Assembly: GCA_023935145.1 (NCBI GenBank)
Contig: CM043699.1
Span: 66,747,638 to 66,811,637 of the forward strand
Length of the DNA stretch: 64,000 bases
Source of the DNA: Bretschneidera sinensis
Lineage: Eukaryota; Streptophyta; Magnoliopsida; Brassicales; Akaniaceae
Direction: 5' to 3'
Shown: positions 34,086 through 45,323 of the stretch, one piece after another
How the letters are laid out: the number at the start of each line of letters is the position of its first letter
Position numbering within the stretch: position 1 is the stretch's first letter
Position numbers and translations under genes: made by a program
The notes under the pieces: model-generated
Databases searched by the model: none
What the model was told of the DNA's origin: nothing
The model's input: the letters and a program-made list of their open reading frames with translations, nothing else

Positions 34086-36000
34086 TCGGTATGAAATTCG
34101 GGTGACCCCATTGGAAGGTCTCTTAATAGGGATTGGGATCCCATTACTAGTTTAAAATAGCCTCACATAATAGTTTCTTGACTATAATAAACATTTAATA
34201 GGTAGATAACACTTATCAATTACATCTCATGTAATTCTCAATCATTTATTCAGCCTCTAAAATATATTAACCTCACATGACAGTTTCTTGGACAATATGT
34301 TCTACTTAAGTCAGACCTACCGTTTTCACAAGTGTAGGTGATTGAGCCCTCACATAATAGTTTCTTAGACCCATTAGTTTCCTACCTTGTTATATCATAT
34401 ATTTAATAGAGCATTATGAATCTCCCATAATATAAGTCACACATGTTTGCAGTAAAACTTAATTAGAATAGTAGATCTCTTATATCCCAACAAAGGTGGA
34501 AGGCCATGATAAGACATTCGTAATGTCTCTTCATTACAACTTAATAGCAATTACCTTCACAATGGAGTTTAAGTGATCTTTAATCTCATCATTTAATTTA
34601 CATGCATCACATACATATCATACATTACATAATATCAAATAAAATATTACTCTAGGTGATTATAGACTTTTGGGCATGATTCACTTGAGCCATTATGTGA
34701 ACCATTGGTCTTAATTTAGGGTTCTATAATATTTTCACCAATTTCCCCATAATAGACCTTGTAATCTTCAAATGAGCCTCCATTACTTCCTTGCGCACTC
34801 GAGCATCCTCCAACTTTACATGAAAAATTATTATCTACTCCTATCAATTTATTATATCTAATTACATTACATAATCAAGAAGAAACCATGATTCAAAATC
34901 AATGAGAGTTACAAAAAGAGTGAGAATTTTACAACCAAAGATAAAAATGAGAGGAAGTATGAAAATCTCGTTTAAAATTACGTATCTAAAAAATGGAGAA
35001 TAAATAGTACAACCCATAAAATTATAATCATACATTCAATCACATTGAATAATGACACTTCACATAGCTCAATTATTTGGCCATAAGTCATTAATCACCC
35101 ATCCTTAAATATACATACAATCAAATTGCATCTGTAAAATTTAAATGTAATTTATTCTAGTTACTGATTTAATTTTAAGATTGCTTATCCTAATCAAATT
35201 AAATTTTCAAGACTTTTCTTATCCTATTCCAAATAGGATTTAAATTTTTTATTCGCTACAATTGATAATTCTAATGCAATAAGGATTTTGGAGTTTCATT
35301 CAAAATCAAACTCCAATTTCTTAAAACTTTGAACCAAACTTAAGAACAATTCTTAATTAAAAAAATATACTTTTTTACAAGGAAAATTTATTTATTTAAT
35401 TAACTAAAAGTTATATTTCAAATTCAAAGTCAAAACAAATTTGGAATCTAAAAAACGAGTAAAATAGTGAATTTCAGAAGAAAAATAAAGTTTTTGCTGA
35501 TTTGAACATTGTTCGGTATTTTAATTATAGCAGAAAAAATAATTCAAATTATAAAGCATGGGTAGTGGAATAATACAATAGACTTTCATATCTTTCAAAC
35601 GCTTCCAAAAATATCGATATTCGATTTAAAACGAGTAAATTATGCCTTTTTGGAGTTGGACTAGAAAATATGTTTTGCTTCAAGGTTTTTTTACACGATT
35701 TTCATGATTTTTCATCCCAAAAAGAAATTTTCTTTTATGCAAAATCATATTTTCGTCATCAAAAATTTTTAAATCAATTTCCAATTATTTAATATGTATA
35801 AAAAAATAATACAAAACAATTTTATCATCATCACATGACGATAATCAATTCAAGAATACATTCTTGAATTTTCTTAACCAATGGTTTCATAAACCCTATT
35901 CTAACTTTTACATTATTAATTTTCAATAGTTAGAATTCTAAGATCAAATCTTTTACAACCATAACAATAAATTACCATATTATACATAAATCATAAGGAT
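34086..36000 (-). other. Long 5' leader of Copia-2; no gene seen
   Basis: About 1.9 kb between PBS and gag, AT-rich and without a supportable ORF. Near gag a motif CCTCACATAATAGTTTCTTG occurs three times (34161-34180, 34271-34290 with two changes, 34348-34367 with the last base changed). Part of this stretch could be an unrecognised insertion. Confidence 0.55.
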
Positions 36001-36013
36001 GATTCTAATACCA
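36001..36013 (-). other. Primer binding site of Copia-2, Met type
   Basis: The minus strand reads TGGTATTAGAATC, close to the initiator tRNA-Met site TGGTATCAGAGCC, and lies beside the LTR. Confidence 0.65.
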
Positions 36014-36817
36014 CTTAAAGGAAATCAATGTAGAAAACACATTGAAAATTTAAAAATTTTCATTAGTTCCTATAGACTCTTAATCACCTTATGATTTATG
36101 TACAGCATCAAGTATAGAAATATTAATTTTGATTTGTTGTATTCTTGACTCCTCGAATTTGTTGTGCCCGAATTCTCAAACACGATCAAATTCTTCAACA
36201 TGCCCAAATCCAAATTATTGTGTTCTTGAATTCACAACATTCACAAAAGTGTGGGATCTCTAAAGAAAGTGCACACATGGAAAATCTTGAATTAGGATTT
36301 CTCTCTTGATTTTTCTCTCTTTGGGAATGGAAGAGTCCAAAATCTCTTAGAAAAAACTTCTTTGTAGAATGATGTACTAGCAAAAATCTACACACTAATA
36401 AAATATTTATAGCGTTAGGGTTAGGAGAAACTAACCATTAATTACAAACTAAACCCTTGTAGTTATTTCCTAATTATACATTGCCCATTTAGGTTCAAAC
36501 TAATTTTGTTTTAGCCATAAGTTTTATATAATTGCAATTAAAACCATTTTCAATTAATTAGAACTCCAAATTTATTTTGGATCAAAACTCCTTTTGATTC
36601 TCCCTTTTGTAAGAATTAATTAATTATCCATTAAATTAATTATGTGTGACCATTTAGCTTCAAACGAATCTTGTTTTAGGCCATAACTTTTATATAATTG
36701 CAATTGAAACCCTTTTCAATTAATTAGAACTCTGAATTTATTTTGATTCAAAACTCCTTTTGATTCTCTCTTTTGTAAGAATTAAATAATTATCCATTAA
36801 ATTAATTCTTAGGGCTT
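36014..36817 (-). repeat. 5' LTR of Copia-2, partial
   Basis: 36109-36530 matches 3612-4025 of the 3' LTR. It contains a 166-bp tandem duplication (36484-36650 and 36651-36817) that is single in the other LTR. The part corresponding to 4040-4726 is absent. The 156 bp at 36818-36973 could be remaining LTR or other repeat sequence; I cannot assign it. Confidence 0.75.
36484..36817. repeat. 166-bp tandem duplication in Copia-2 LTR
   Basis: Two copies share TTCAAAC..TTTTATATAATTGCAATT, CAATTAATTAGAACTC and TTTTGTAAGAATTAA in the same order, with about 166 bp period and some divergence. Confidence 0.85.
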
Positions 36818-36973
36818 CTACAATCTGGAATGACACCTACCAACATATTATTACTATCTAGATAGTGTGAATTTGGTGTTGAAACCTCTAAGTTTTTTGC
36901 TATCAGGTTATCGTGCAATTCAATCCTTTTATCATGCAATGTCCCGATTAAGCTAATTTGGATATGGAATTAT

Positions 36974-38127
36974 TGTCAAACCCTTAGAAGTAATAATATG
37001 TGTAAAATCTTTACCTTAAAAGGAAGAGTAATTTTGCAATTTAGAAATTAGAAAAAATGGAACATCAGAGAAGAACCTGAAGGTTCTTAAAACTTCATTT
37101 CAAAATAATAATAATAATTATAACAATTAAATAATAATTATAAAATAATATTTAAAAAACAAATTGGAGTGGCAAAGAACATGTTCATGTGAAGTTTTGT
37201 AAAATATAATAATATATATATATATATATAATATAATATAATATAATAATTTAATTAAAAATTGAAGTGGCATGGATAAGTTCATGCCATGTGAACTTCA
37301 AGTGAAGTTTTTCTTTTAATTTATTATTAAATAATAAAAATAATAATATTTAAAAAAAAAAACCTTAAACTTACAAACATAAGTTCAAGAACTTATGTTT
37401 ACCTTTGTTTCTCTCACACTTAGTTTCTTTCTTCCTTTCTTCAACTCAAATTTTCTCTAGAAAAAAGTTCATACATAAATTTCTCCAATATTTTAGATAA
37501 TTGCAGTTATCCAACTTCAATACCAAAATTTTACTATCAAACTGTATATAAATTCTCATTTGCTTTTTATATGGTAAAAATATGTTTTACGCTTGAATTT
37601 ATGAATCATTTAAGAAAAAGATAAATTTGTACATTCGAAATGATTTATGGAGAAATATGAATTATTATCTTTGATTTGATATCATTGATAATTTTTGAAT
37701 GATTTACAAAATTAATTGTATTTATTGAAATAAAATATTTATGCTTGTTTTGAGTATGAAAAAAGTTGAAAATGAAATTTGTTATTGAAATAATGAGAAT
37801 GAGTTTGGTACTGATGTTATAATAATACTCTCCTCATGCTAAATATTTACGAGCATCTTTTGATTTATGTGGTATCTTTGGTATCCTCTCCTCATGCTAT
37901 ATTAGTTGTTGTAATTATTTTCTGGTGATGTTGTAAGAATTGTTTAAATTTGATATGGTTTGTAATATTCATCTCATCCATAAATAATAAGAAGAAAAAT
38001 TTGAGGTTTTTTATTGAGATAATTGTAGAGGATAAAAAAGAGAAAATAGACACTAGTTAAATAAAATAATTAAATGATTGTTGGTCCTTAACTCATAAGA
38101 GTAATTTTATGGGTTTGTGTCGTGACA
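36974..38127 (+). repeat. 5' LTR of element A
   Basis: The end is set by GTCGTGACA next to the PBS. The start TGTCAAACCC is inferred from the TGTAATACCC-type start of related elements. It includes a TA/ATAAT microsatellite (37205-37250) and two related stretches with GTTCATG..GTGAAGTTTT (37170 and 37280). Confidence 0.55.
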
Positions 38128-38132
38128 ATTTT

Positions 38133-38144
38133 TAGTATTAAAGC
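38133..38144 (+). other. Primer binding site of element A, Met type
   Basis: TAGTATTAAAGC is TGGTATCAGAGC with three transitions and lies 5 bp after the LTR end. Confidence 0.65.
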
Positions 38145-38242
38145 TATTGGTTTTAAGATTCTGTAGACTTAGAAAATAAGATTTTGAAGAAACTATTTGG
38201 GTAAGTAATAAAGATTTTCTTATGCTTGTAGGATTTTTGAGG

Positions 38243-39690
38243 ATGCTACCTAGAGGACGTGGTCAAGGTAGAGGTAGAGGTAGAGGTAGAGTTAGAGGTC
38301 AAGTTCGAGGTCGTGGTAGAATTCCTCAAGTAGAAGTCCATGTTAGTGAGTCAGTTTATGAACATGGGTCACCTATAGAGCATGTTCCTCTTAGAGAGAA
38401 TGAGATATCTAGCCATCCTCTTGTGGTTGGTGTTCCAGTGACTGATACACAAACTAGACAGGTTGATATTGCTTTGGTGTCTAGGGTATTTAAGGCTTTT
38501 GTACAGATGTTTGAGGAGCAGCATAATGCTCATTAATAGAGAGATGTAGCTAGTGGGTCTGGGGGGAGACCTGTAGTTCAGCTAGAGGAAAGGTCTGAGT
38601 AGTTAGTACTTCATCCTAAGGTTCATAGTATAACTTTTGATTAGTTTAGGAAGTTGAATCCACCCTTGTTTTCTGGTTCCACTAATCTTACTGTGTGTGA
38701 AGAGTGGAGTAATTTCCTAGATAATATTTATTTAGTTATGAATATTATTGATGAGTGAAAGTTCACATTTGCCTTTTTTTTTATTTATAGAGGAGGCCTG
38801 TCATTGGTGGGATTCGACACTTACGATTTCACAGCCTCAAACTTGGGATGATTTTGTGGAGATGTTCTTTAGGGAATATTTTTCTAATACTTATAAACCT
38901 GGGAAGTATCGAGAGTTTGTAGAGTTTCATTAGAATCCACAAATAAGACTAGTTAAGGTTAAGGCGCGATTTATGGCTTTGTCGAGATATGCCTCATCAT
39001 CGGTGAGTATTGAGCGTGATAAAATTCAGGAGTTTTTGGACAAAATTTGTTGGGAGATTTGATCCATAATTTCTCTTTTGGACTTTACTTCATTTGCTCA
39101 ATTGATAGATATGGCTCTGATTACTGAGAGATATCAGTTAGAATTTGAGAGCCTGAGAAATCAAAGGATGCAATTTGGTGGACCGAGGCAGTCATTTGGT
39201 GAACATCTGTCGAGGAGAGCAGAGGCTTGGTTTCTTCCTTATAGTGTGCCCAATAGTAGCCATTCTTCTAGTCCATATTCACAATTTTGAGCTGTTGTGT
39301 CATAGATACAAAGGAGACCAAGTGGGATGACTCCTTTATTTAGGCCTATAGTTTGTTTTCGATGTGGGAGATCTGGTCATGTTACTGCAAAGTGTGGACA
39401 TGTTTAGTTGATATGTTATAGTTGTGGTATTAGAGGTCACATTACACATGGGTGTACTTATCATGTGACATCTGGTTTGAGTATAGTGATCATAGAAGGT
39501 ACTAGGGAAAGTCAGCAGAGTTCACGATCTTTTCAAGCAAGGGGTGGTAATTGGGGAGAGTAGAGTCATGGTAGTGGTAGTGGTGGTAGTTACCAGAAGT
39601 TTGGAAATAGATAGGGAGAAGGTCGTGGACAGCCTACTCAGAGAGGAACATCAGCCAGTGAATCTAAAGCTCAAAGTAGAGTATACTCAA
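38243..39690 (+). pseudogene. gag: Element A gag
   Basis: It starts MLPRGRGQGRG, the Arg/Gly-rich opening common in chromovirus gag. The earlier in-frame ATG at 38222 is less likely. The capsid domain spans about 38600-39100, with EACHWWDSTLTISQPQTWDDFVEMFFREYF (cut by a frameshift near 38755) and MDFTSFAQLIDMALITERY. Two zinc knuckles lie at 39355-39470: CFRCGRSGHVTAKC and CYSCGIRGHITHGC, both complete. At least four stops occur (38537, 38602, 38935, 39289). It would package RNA; this copy is dead. Confidence 0.85.
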
Positions 39691-40196
39691 TGAGTCAACA
39701 AGATGTTCAGGTTGCTCCAAACATGGTGACAGATATGGTTTTACTATTTAGTTTAGATGCTAGAATTTTAGTTGATTTCATATCTACACACTCATTTGTT
39801 TCAATATCATTTATTATGCATGCTGATAGAACTAAATCATCTCTTGGGTGTATTTTATCTATAGAAACTCATGTTGGGAATAGTGTAAAGGTGGTTGATG
39901 TATATAGAGGTTGTGTGTTGCAATTGGTTGGGCGTCAATTCTATATGGATTTAATTCCTCTAGAAATGGTGAACTTTGATGTAATTCTGGTTATAGATTG
40001 GTTAGCAGCCTATTATGCTTGTGTGGATTGTTTTAGAAAAACAGTTATTTTTTGAATTCCTGGGGAAGATGAATTTAAATTTTGTGGAGATAGAAAAATA
40101 ATTCCTACAAACATTATATCATATTTAAAAGAAAGAAAGATATTTAATAAGGGTTGTAGTGATTATCTAGCTTTTGTGGTTGATTGTAAAGAATAG
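39690..40196 (+). pseudogene. Element A protease (retropepsin-like)
   Basis: The active-site region reads LVDFISTHSFVS where a D-S/T-G-A-T-H-S-F box is expected; Asp is kept but Gly is lost. The C-terminal part, MVNFDVILVIDWLAAYYACVDC, matches the Gypsy pattern DVILGMDWL..HxAxVDC. The frame at 39690-40055 is open, then stops. The sequence leaves element A at about 40196. Confidence 0.82.
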
Positions 40197-41982
40197 AGAA
40201 GGCAGTCGATCTAAGATAAAAACATGTCGACATGTGGGAAGACGTTCCCAATAATAATAACATTTAACTTCACGCATCTCATTTGCTTTAAATATTGATT
40301 GTTATTGCTTGATATATTAAAGTGTTATTTATGATTATTGTTGGAAATCACCTTGAAAAGATGCCCAGGTGGTGATCCTCTAAACACCCAAGTCTAGAAT
40401 TACTTGTAGAAAGAAACACAGCGATCAAAGACAAGAACAGAAAATCAAAGAAAGAAAGAAGACAAGCAATTTGTTATCTAGGTTCGGCAATGTGCCTACG
40501 TCCCCGTGATTTAATCCGAACTCTCTACACTAAATCAATGGTTCTTCACAAATACAGCAACCCTCTTCAAGAAGCTCAAGTTCTTGAAGAAACCAAGAAG
40601 AGAAGTAAGGAAGAAGATAAGAACTATCAATGCTCTCAATCTAATTTAGACTCCTCTCTCTTTACAAACAGCCTCACTAAAATGAGTCCCTCTTGTGTTT
40701 GTGTCTTTGCACTCTCACACAATTCTCTCTTGTATGTCACTCTTTACAATTAATCTCAAACAATGTCACAATGTAATAATCATGAGAATGAAGCTAGGTG
40801 ACCTTTTATATAGTGCACCCACTTCTTGTCCATTCTTGTGAGTCAATCTCCACCCTTAGATCTTGATTACCACTTAACTATGGCCCTCCATCAATCCTAA
40901 GTGGTGCTGTGCATTTTAACCTTGCACCCACGCACCTAAGAGGAGGTTAAAGCATGTTGTCCATGTGTGCTTTGGTGTGCCTAGCGCCTAGGCGCTCAAC
41001 AAGGGGTGGTGCGGCGCTAGGCAGAGCACACTTGCAGCCCATTCTAGATGGTGCGGTGCTGGTGGGGAGCGGTGTGATGCTGGCGTGGTTTAGAGGGTCT
41101 CCATTCTCTGTGGTGTGGTGCTGGTGAAGGGGCAGTGCGGCGCACACTGATGCTGCCCCTTCACACAGTAGTGCGCACACTTTTTCAGCATCTGTAATGA
41201 AGTGCACACACTAGTGTGCCTACCCTTACATTGCTCCAAAGTGAAGCACACACTTGTGTACAGTCTTCTAACTTGCTATATTTTAATACTTCAATCTTGG
41301 TTTAGACTTTAACCATCTTTGAACCATGTTTAGACATATTTAAACCTTAGATAAATACCAATAATTGTAAATCTATTGATAGAGGAATAAGTCTCACAAA
41401 GAGACAAATATGCTAAGGAAAAAATATGAAAATGTGTCTGATGAGTAACTTAAGAAGAGATTGTGTAATAGGGGAATTATGAAATTGAGTAGTGATTACA
41501 GAATATTGTTATTGAATTATTTGAGGAAAAAGATGAATGAATATCGGAAGATTTTTTTTAAAAATAATTTAATTATAAGATGTAACAGGGAGTACAAAAT
41601 TGAATAATTCTAGTAAATTTAATTCATTGAGCTTGTGAAGCTCACTCCTCATTGTACAATGATTTCAGGTAGTAGGCAGGATAAATAGTTTGGTGAGTTG
41701 AGATTCAGACAAAATAATTATATGTATGCCACGTACGTGTCCACATCCTCAGACTAATGAGAAATTAAAATAAAATTTTATTTGTAAATGTTCATGCATA
41801 TTACGTTGTATAAAATGTTTAAGTCAGGATCAGAATGATGTATCTCCTCTGTTGAGGGTTGAGGATCAATGTAAAAATTTACATTAGTATTATTTTTATT
41901 GTTGCATATATGTGTCGTGCTGGGATTTTCAAAATGTGACAACACCGTCTTGGGGGTGGCCAACCCAGGATGGGTCATTACA
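40197..41982 (+). repeat. 5' LTR of element B, truncated, with solo LTR inside
   Basis: 40197-40338 and 41364-41982 align with 48402-49124 of the 3' LTR (GATAAAAACATGTCGACATG and ATTGATAGAGGAATAAG-type blocks). It starts inside the minisatellite unit found at 48250-48416 and ends GGGTCATTACA. Confidence 0.85.
40339..41363 (-). mobile_element. Solo Copia LTR in element B's 5' LTR
   Basis: 1025 bp, related to the LTRs at 13703 and 51565. The plus strand starts TGTTGGAAATCACC and ends ATAAATACCAATA (final CA changed to TA). The target duplication is ATTAT (40334-40338) versus ATTGT (41364-41368), one mismatch. The empty site is seen in B's 3' LTR near 48530. The TATA-like sequence is TTTTATATAGTGC near 40804. 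Confidence 0.88.
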
Positions 41983-41987
41983 ATTTT

Positions 41988-41999
41988 AGTATCAAAGTA
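41988..41999 (+). other. Primer binding site of element B, Met type
   Basis: TAGTATCAAAGT resembles TGGTATCAGAGC and lies 5 bp after the LTR end. Confidence 0.7.
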
Positions 42000-42084
42000 T
42001 TAGATTTTATGATTCTGTAGACTGCATGGGAACTTAAAGAAGTTGAAGATCTAAATCAACTATATTTTAATGCAGAGTTTGAAG

Positions 42085-43436
42085 ATGACACATGGACATG
42101 CTAAAGCTAGAGGTAGAATTTGAAATCAGAGAGGACGTGGTAGACCCCCAATATTTAGTAGAACTGAAGCAGAGGGGAAAGTTGAGTTTGTGGTTCCCAC
42201 GAGGGAACATATTGATAGTGCAACTAGCACTAGTAGAGCTAAGAGAGAATCTGAGGTTAGGAATGATGAATTGAGAGAAGCTCTTAATCTTGCTATAGAA
42301 AGGATTAATGCAGCTAAAGAAAGGGTTGATAATCTGCAGAGGAAAGGGGTAGAGTAGAACCTAATATGGTGAGACTACAGGTTTATAAGGGAGAAGGTGT
42401 GTTTGCATGTGAGATGCAAGGGGATTGTTTTGTGAGATTTCTTAAGTTTAAACCTCAGTCTTTTAGAGGATCTGTAAATCCTGTGGAAGTTGAGCAGTGG
42501 ATTACTAGTGACAGATAGACAAAAGGTTGTTTTTGTTTCATTTATGCTGGAAGGTGAGGCTTCACAATGGTGGGAAGATATTCTGCCTAGGGTGAGTACA
42601 CAGGTGAAACAACCTTTAACTTGGAGGAAGTTAAAGGATGAGTTCTTTCCGAAATACTTCCCAGATAAATTTTGAACCCAATAGGAGAGAGATTTTATTC
42701 ACTTGATGCATAATACCTTATCTATGGCAGAGTATGATAGTATATTTATAGCTCTATCAAGGTTTTTACCTGAGTTAGTGAATATAGAGAAGAGGAAATG
42801 TAAACGATTTTTAGACGGGTTACACTATGAAATTCGATCTAAACTCTCGTACATGGGTATAAGGAATTATGCTATATTGGTGGATAAAGCATTACAGATT
42901 GAGAAGGATTTGATGGAGTTCAGAGGTAGGATAGATTGGCCGAAGAGGTCTAGATTTGAGGGACCTAGAGGTGGTAGCAGTATGGGTGTACAGGGCGAGA
43001 CACCACCCCAGATGAGGCATTCCTTATCACAAGGAACTGTAGTGTAGAGTCGAGGCAAACAAAATCTGTTGCTTCTATAGATCAGAGTAATATGAGTGGG
43101 ACCCCTAGATTTGGGAGACAGGCTATGGGAATTAGGAGTTATGGTAGAGGAGTAAGTATTTCACCAAGGGAAAGTGGTAATCTGATATATAATTGAGAGT
43201 CAAAGGTTTTCTTTAAAAGTAATCTAATGGGACATCTATCTCAAAATTGTCCTATGCATATATGCTTTGTATGTGGTGAGGGTGGACATGTTGTTGTAGA
43301 TTGTCCAGTGGGAAAATCTGCTGACGTAGGCGTTGGAAGTGTTGGGAGAAGACTGGTGAAGAGAGGTGGTGGATTAGGGAGTGTGCGGGGCAGAGGTCGA
43401 GGATCAATAGCTGAGAGAGGACATGGCAACCAGTTT
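42085..43436 (+). pseudogene. gag: Element B gag
   Basis: It begins near 42085 (MTHGHAKARG) with an early stop. The capsid domain is at 42400-42920: FKPQSFRGSVNPVEVEQW, then LEGEASQWWEDI, LTWRKLKDEFFPKYFP and KRKCKRFLDGLHYEIR. The first zinc knuckle is degenerate (about 43200); the second, CFVCGEGGHVVVDC (43262-43303), is intact. Stops include 42356, 42673 and 43045, and there is at least one frameshift. Confidence 0.85.
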
Positions 43437-43949
43437 CAGTCCAGAGAAAGCAATCTCTATGCATTGACCCAACAGGATGCACAAGCCACTCCTGATGTTG
43501 TTATGGGTATGATATCTATCCTTGGTAGGCCTGCTAGATTATTGGTTGATCCTTGTGCAACCCATTCTTTTGTATCTAGTATTTATATGAAATCTATTAA
43601 TGCTAGTGCTAGCCCTTTGATACATGCGATTATTATTGAGGTTCCTACTGGAGATAGGGTTATAATTAGGACAAGTTATCGAGGTTGTGTGATTAATATT
43701 GCTAATAGAGAATTTGAAGTTGATTTATTACCTTTAGATATGACAGATTTTGATTTAATTTTGGGGATGAATTGGTTATTTACATATCATGCTTGGGTAG
43801 ATTGTTTAAGGAAAAATGTGATGTTCAAGATACCCGGACAGAAGGAATTTAATTTTTAAGGAGAACGTAAGATACTTGCTAACTGTCCTATTTCTGCCTT
43901 AACTGCTAGTAAATGGTTGAAGAAGAGTTGTGAGGGGTATTAGGCATAT
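43437..43949 (+). pseudogene. Element B protease
   Basis: The active-site box LLVDPCATHSFVS keeps Asp but has Pro-Cys for Ser-Gly. The C-terminal block TDFDLILGMNWLFTYHAWVDC fits Gypsy retropepsins. The frame from the gag zinc knuckle stays open to 43859, then two stops separate it from RT. Confidence 0.85.
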
Positions 43950-45310
43950 GTGGTGGATTTTAGCAAGGAAAGTAGGAAGTTAGAAGAAATCTTGGTAGTG
44001 AAAGATTTTTCTGACGTATTCCCTGAGGAGTTGTCTGGTTTGCCTCCCAATAGGGAGATTAAGTTTTCTATTGAAGTGATTCCAAGATCAGCACCTATAT
44101 ATATAGCACCTTATAGAATGGCACCAACTGAATTGAGAGAGTTGAAAGTTCAGCTTCAGGAGTTACTAGATAAACAATTTATTCGACCCAGTATGTCACC
44201 TTTGGGAGCCCTTGTGTTGTTTGTCAAGAAGAATGACGGGACAATGAGGTTATGTATTGATTATAGACAGTTGAATAAGATCACCATCAAGAATAGATAT
44301 CCTTTGCCCAAGATAGATGATTTATTCGAGCAGTTACAGGGAGCTAGGGTGTTTTCTAAGATAGACCTGAGATCAGGTTCTCATAAATTGAGGATAAAGG
44401 AAGGGGACATACCTAAGACTACTTTTAGGACACGTTATAGCAATCATGAGTTTTTGGTTATGCCATTTGAGTTGACTAATTCTCCTGCAACATTTATGGA
44501 TATAATAAATCGGGTGTTTAAACCATTCTTAGATAGATTTGTTATTGTGTTTATTAATGATATTCTGGTATATTCCAAGAATGAAGAGGAGCATATGCAA
44601 CATTTAGAGATAGTGTTGGAAATTCTGAGGAGAGCCAAATTATATGCAAAGTTCTCTAAGTGTGAGTTTTGGTTAAGTGAAATATCTTTCTTGAGGCATG
44701 TTGTGTCGGGAGAGGGAATAGCAGTTGACCCAGAGAGAGTAGAAGCAGTGCTGAATTGGGAAAGATCCACGAGTGTAATTGAAATTAGAAGCTTTTTGGG
44801 GTTGGCTGGTTATTATAGGAGATTCATCCAAAATTTTTCTATGATTGCTGGACCATTGACTAAATTGACCAGGAAGGACGTGAAGTTTAGGTGGTCAGAG
44901 GAATGTGAGAGAAGTTTCTAGATGTTGAAAGAAAAATTGACTATTGCCCTGGTATTAGTGCTTTCTTCTGGTGATGAAGGATTTGTGGTATATAGTGACG
45001 CGTCACATCAGGGGTTGGGATGTATGTTGATGCAACATGGGAAAGTTATAGCTTATGCATCTAGGCAATTGAAGAACCATGAGAGAATTATCTGGCCCAT
45101 AAGTTAGAATTGGTTACCATAGTTTTTGCTTTGAAGATTTGGACACATCATCTATATGGAGCCAATTGTGAAATTTTTACTGATCATAAAAGTTTGACGC
45201 ATTTACCGAGCCAGAAGGAGTTGAATTTGAGGCAAAGGAGGTGGATTGAGTTGATTTGTGATATGACTATACAATTCATTATCATCCAAGAAAGGCTACA
45301 GGGAGATTAG
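43950..45310 (+). pseudogene. Element B reverse transcriptase and RNase H
   Basis: RT (43950-44921, open for 323 codons) has [39 protein letters not shown] and [14 protein letters not shown] blocks. The catalytic box reads FINDILVYS: the first Asp of FIDD is Asn (GAT to AAT), so it is inactive. A stop at 44919 follows. RNase H (44922-45310) has [26 protein letters not shown] and [15 protein letters not shown], with a frameshift near 45100 and another near 45290. Confidence 0.92.
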
Positions 45311-45323
45311 CTGCTATTGGGAG

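Larger units (their letters stand above)
36974..40196 (+). mobile_element. Gypsy element A (chromovirus-like), 5' part
   Basis: LTR, Met-type PBS, gag with two zinc knuckles and protease, then an abrupt change at about 40196 into the LTR of element B. RT, RNase H, integrase and the 3' LTR are missing. The gag and protease layout is that of element B, so A and B are related lineages. Confidence 0.75.

Noticed and set aside
36818..36973. Possible short MITE between Copia-2 and element A
   Set aside because: No terminal inverted repeats or target duplication seen. More likely leftover LTR sequence.
38222..38345. RGRGRG-rich ORF as a host RNA-binding (RGG) protein
   Set aside because: It is the Arg/Gly-rich start of a chromovirus gag, followed by capsid, zinc knuckles and protease in order.
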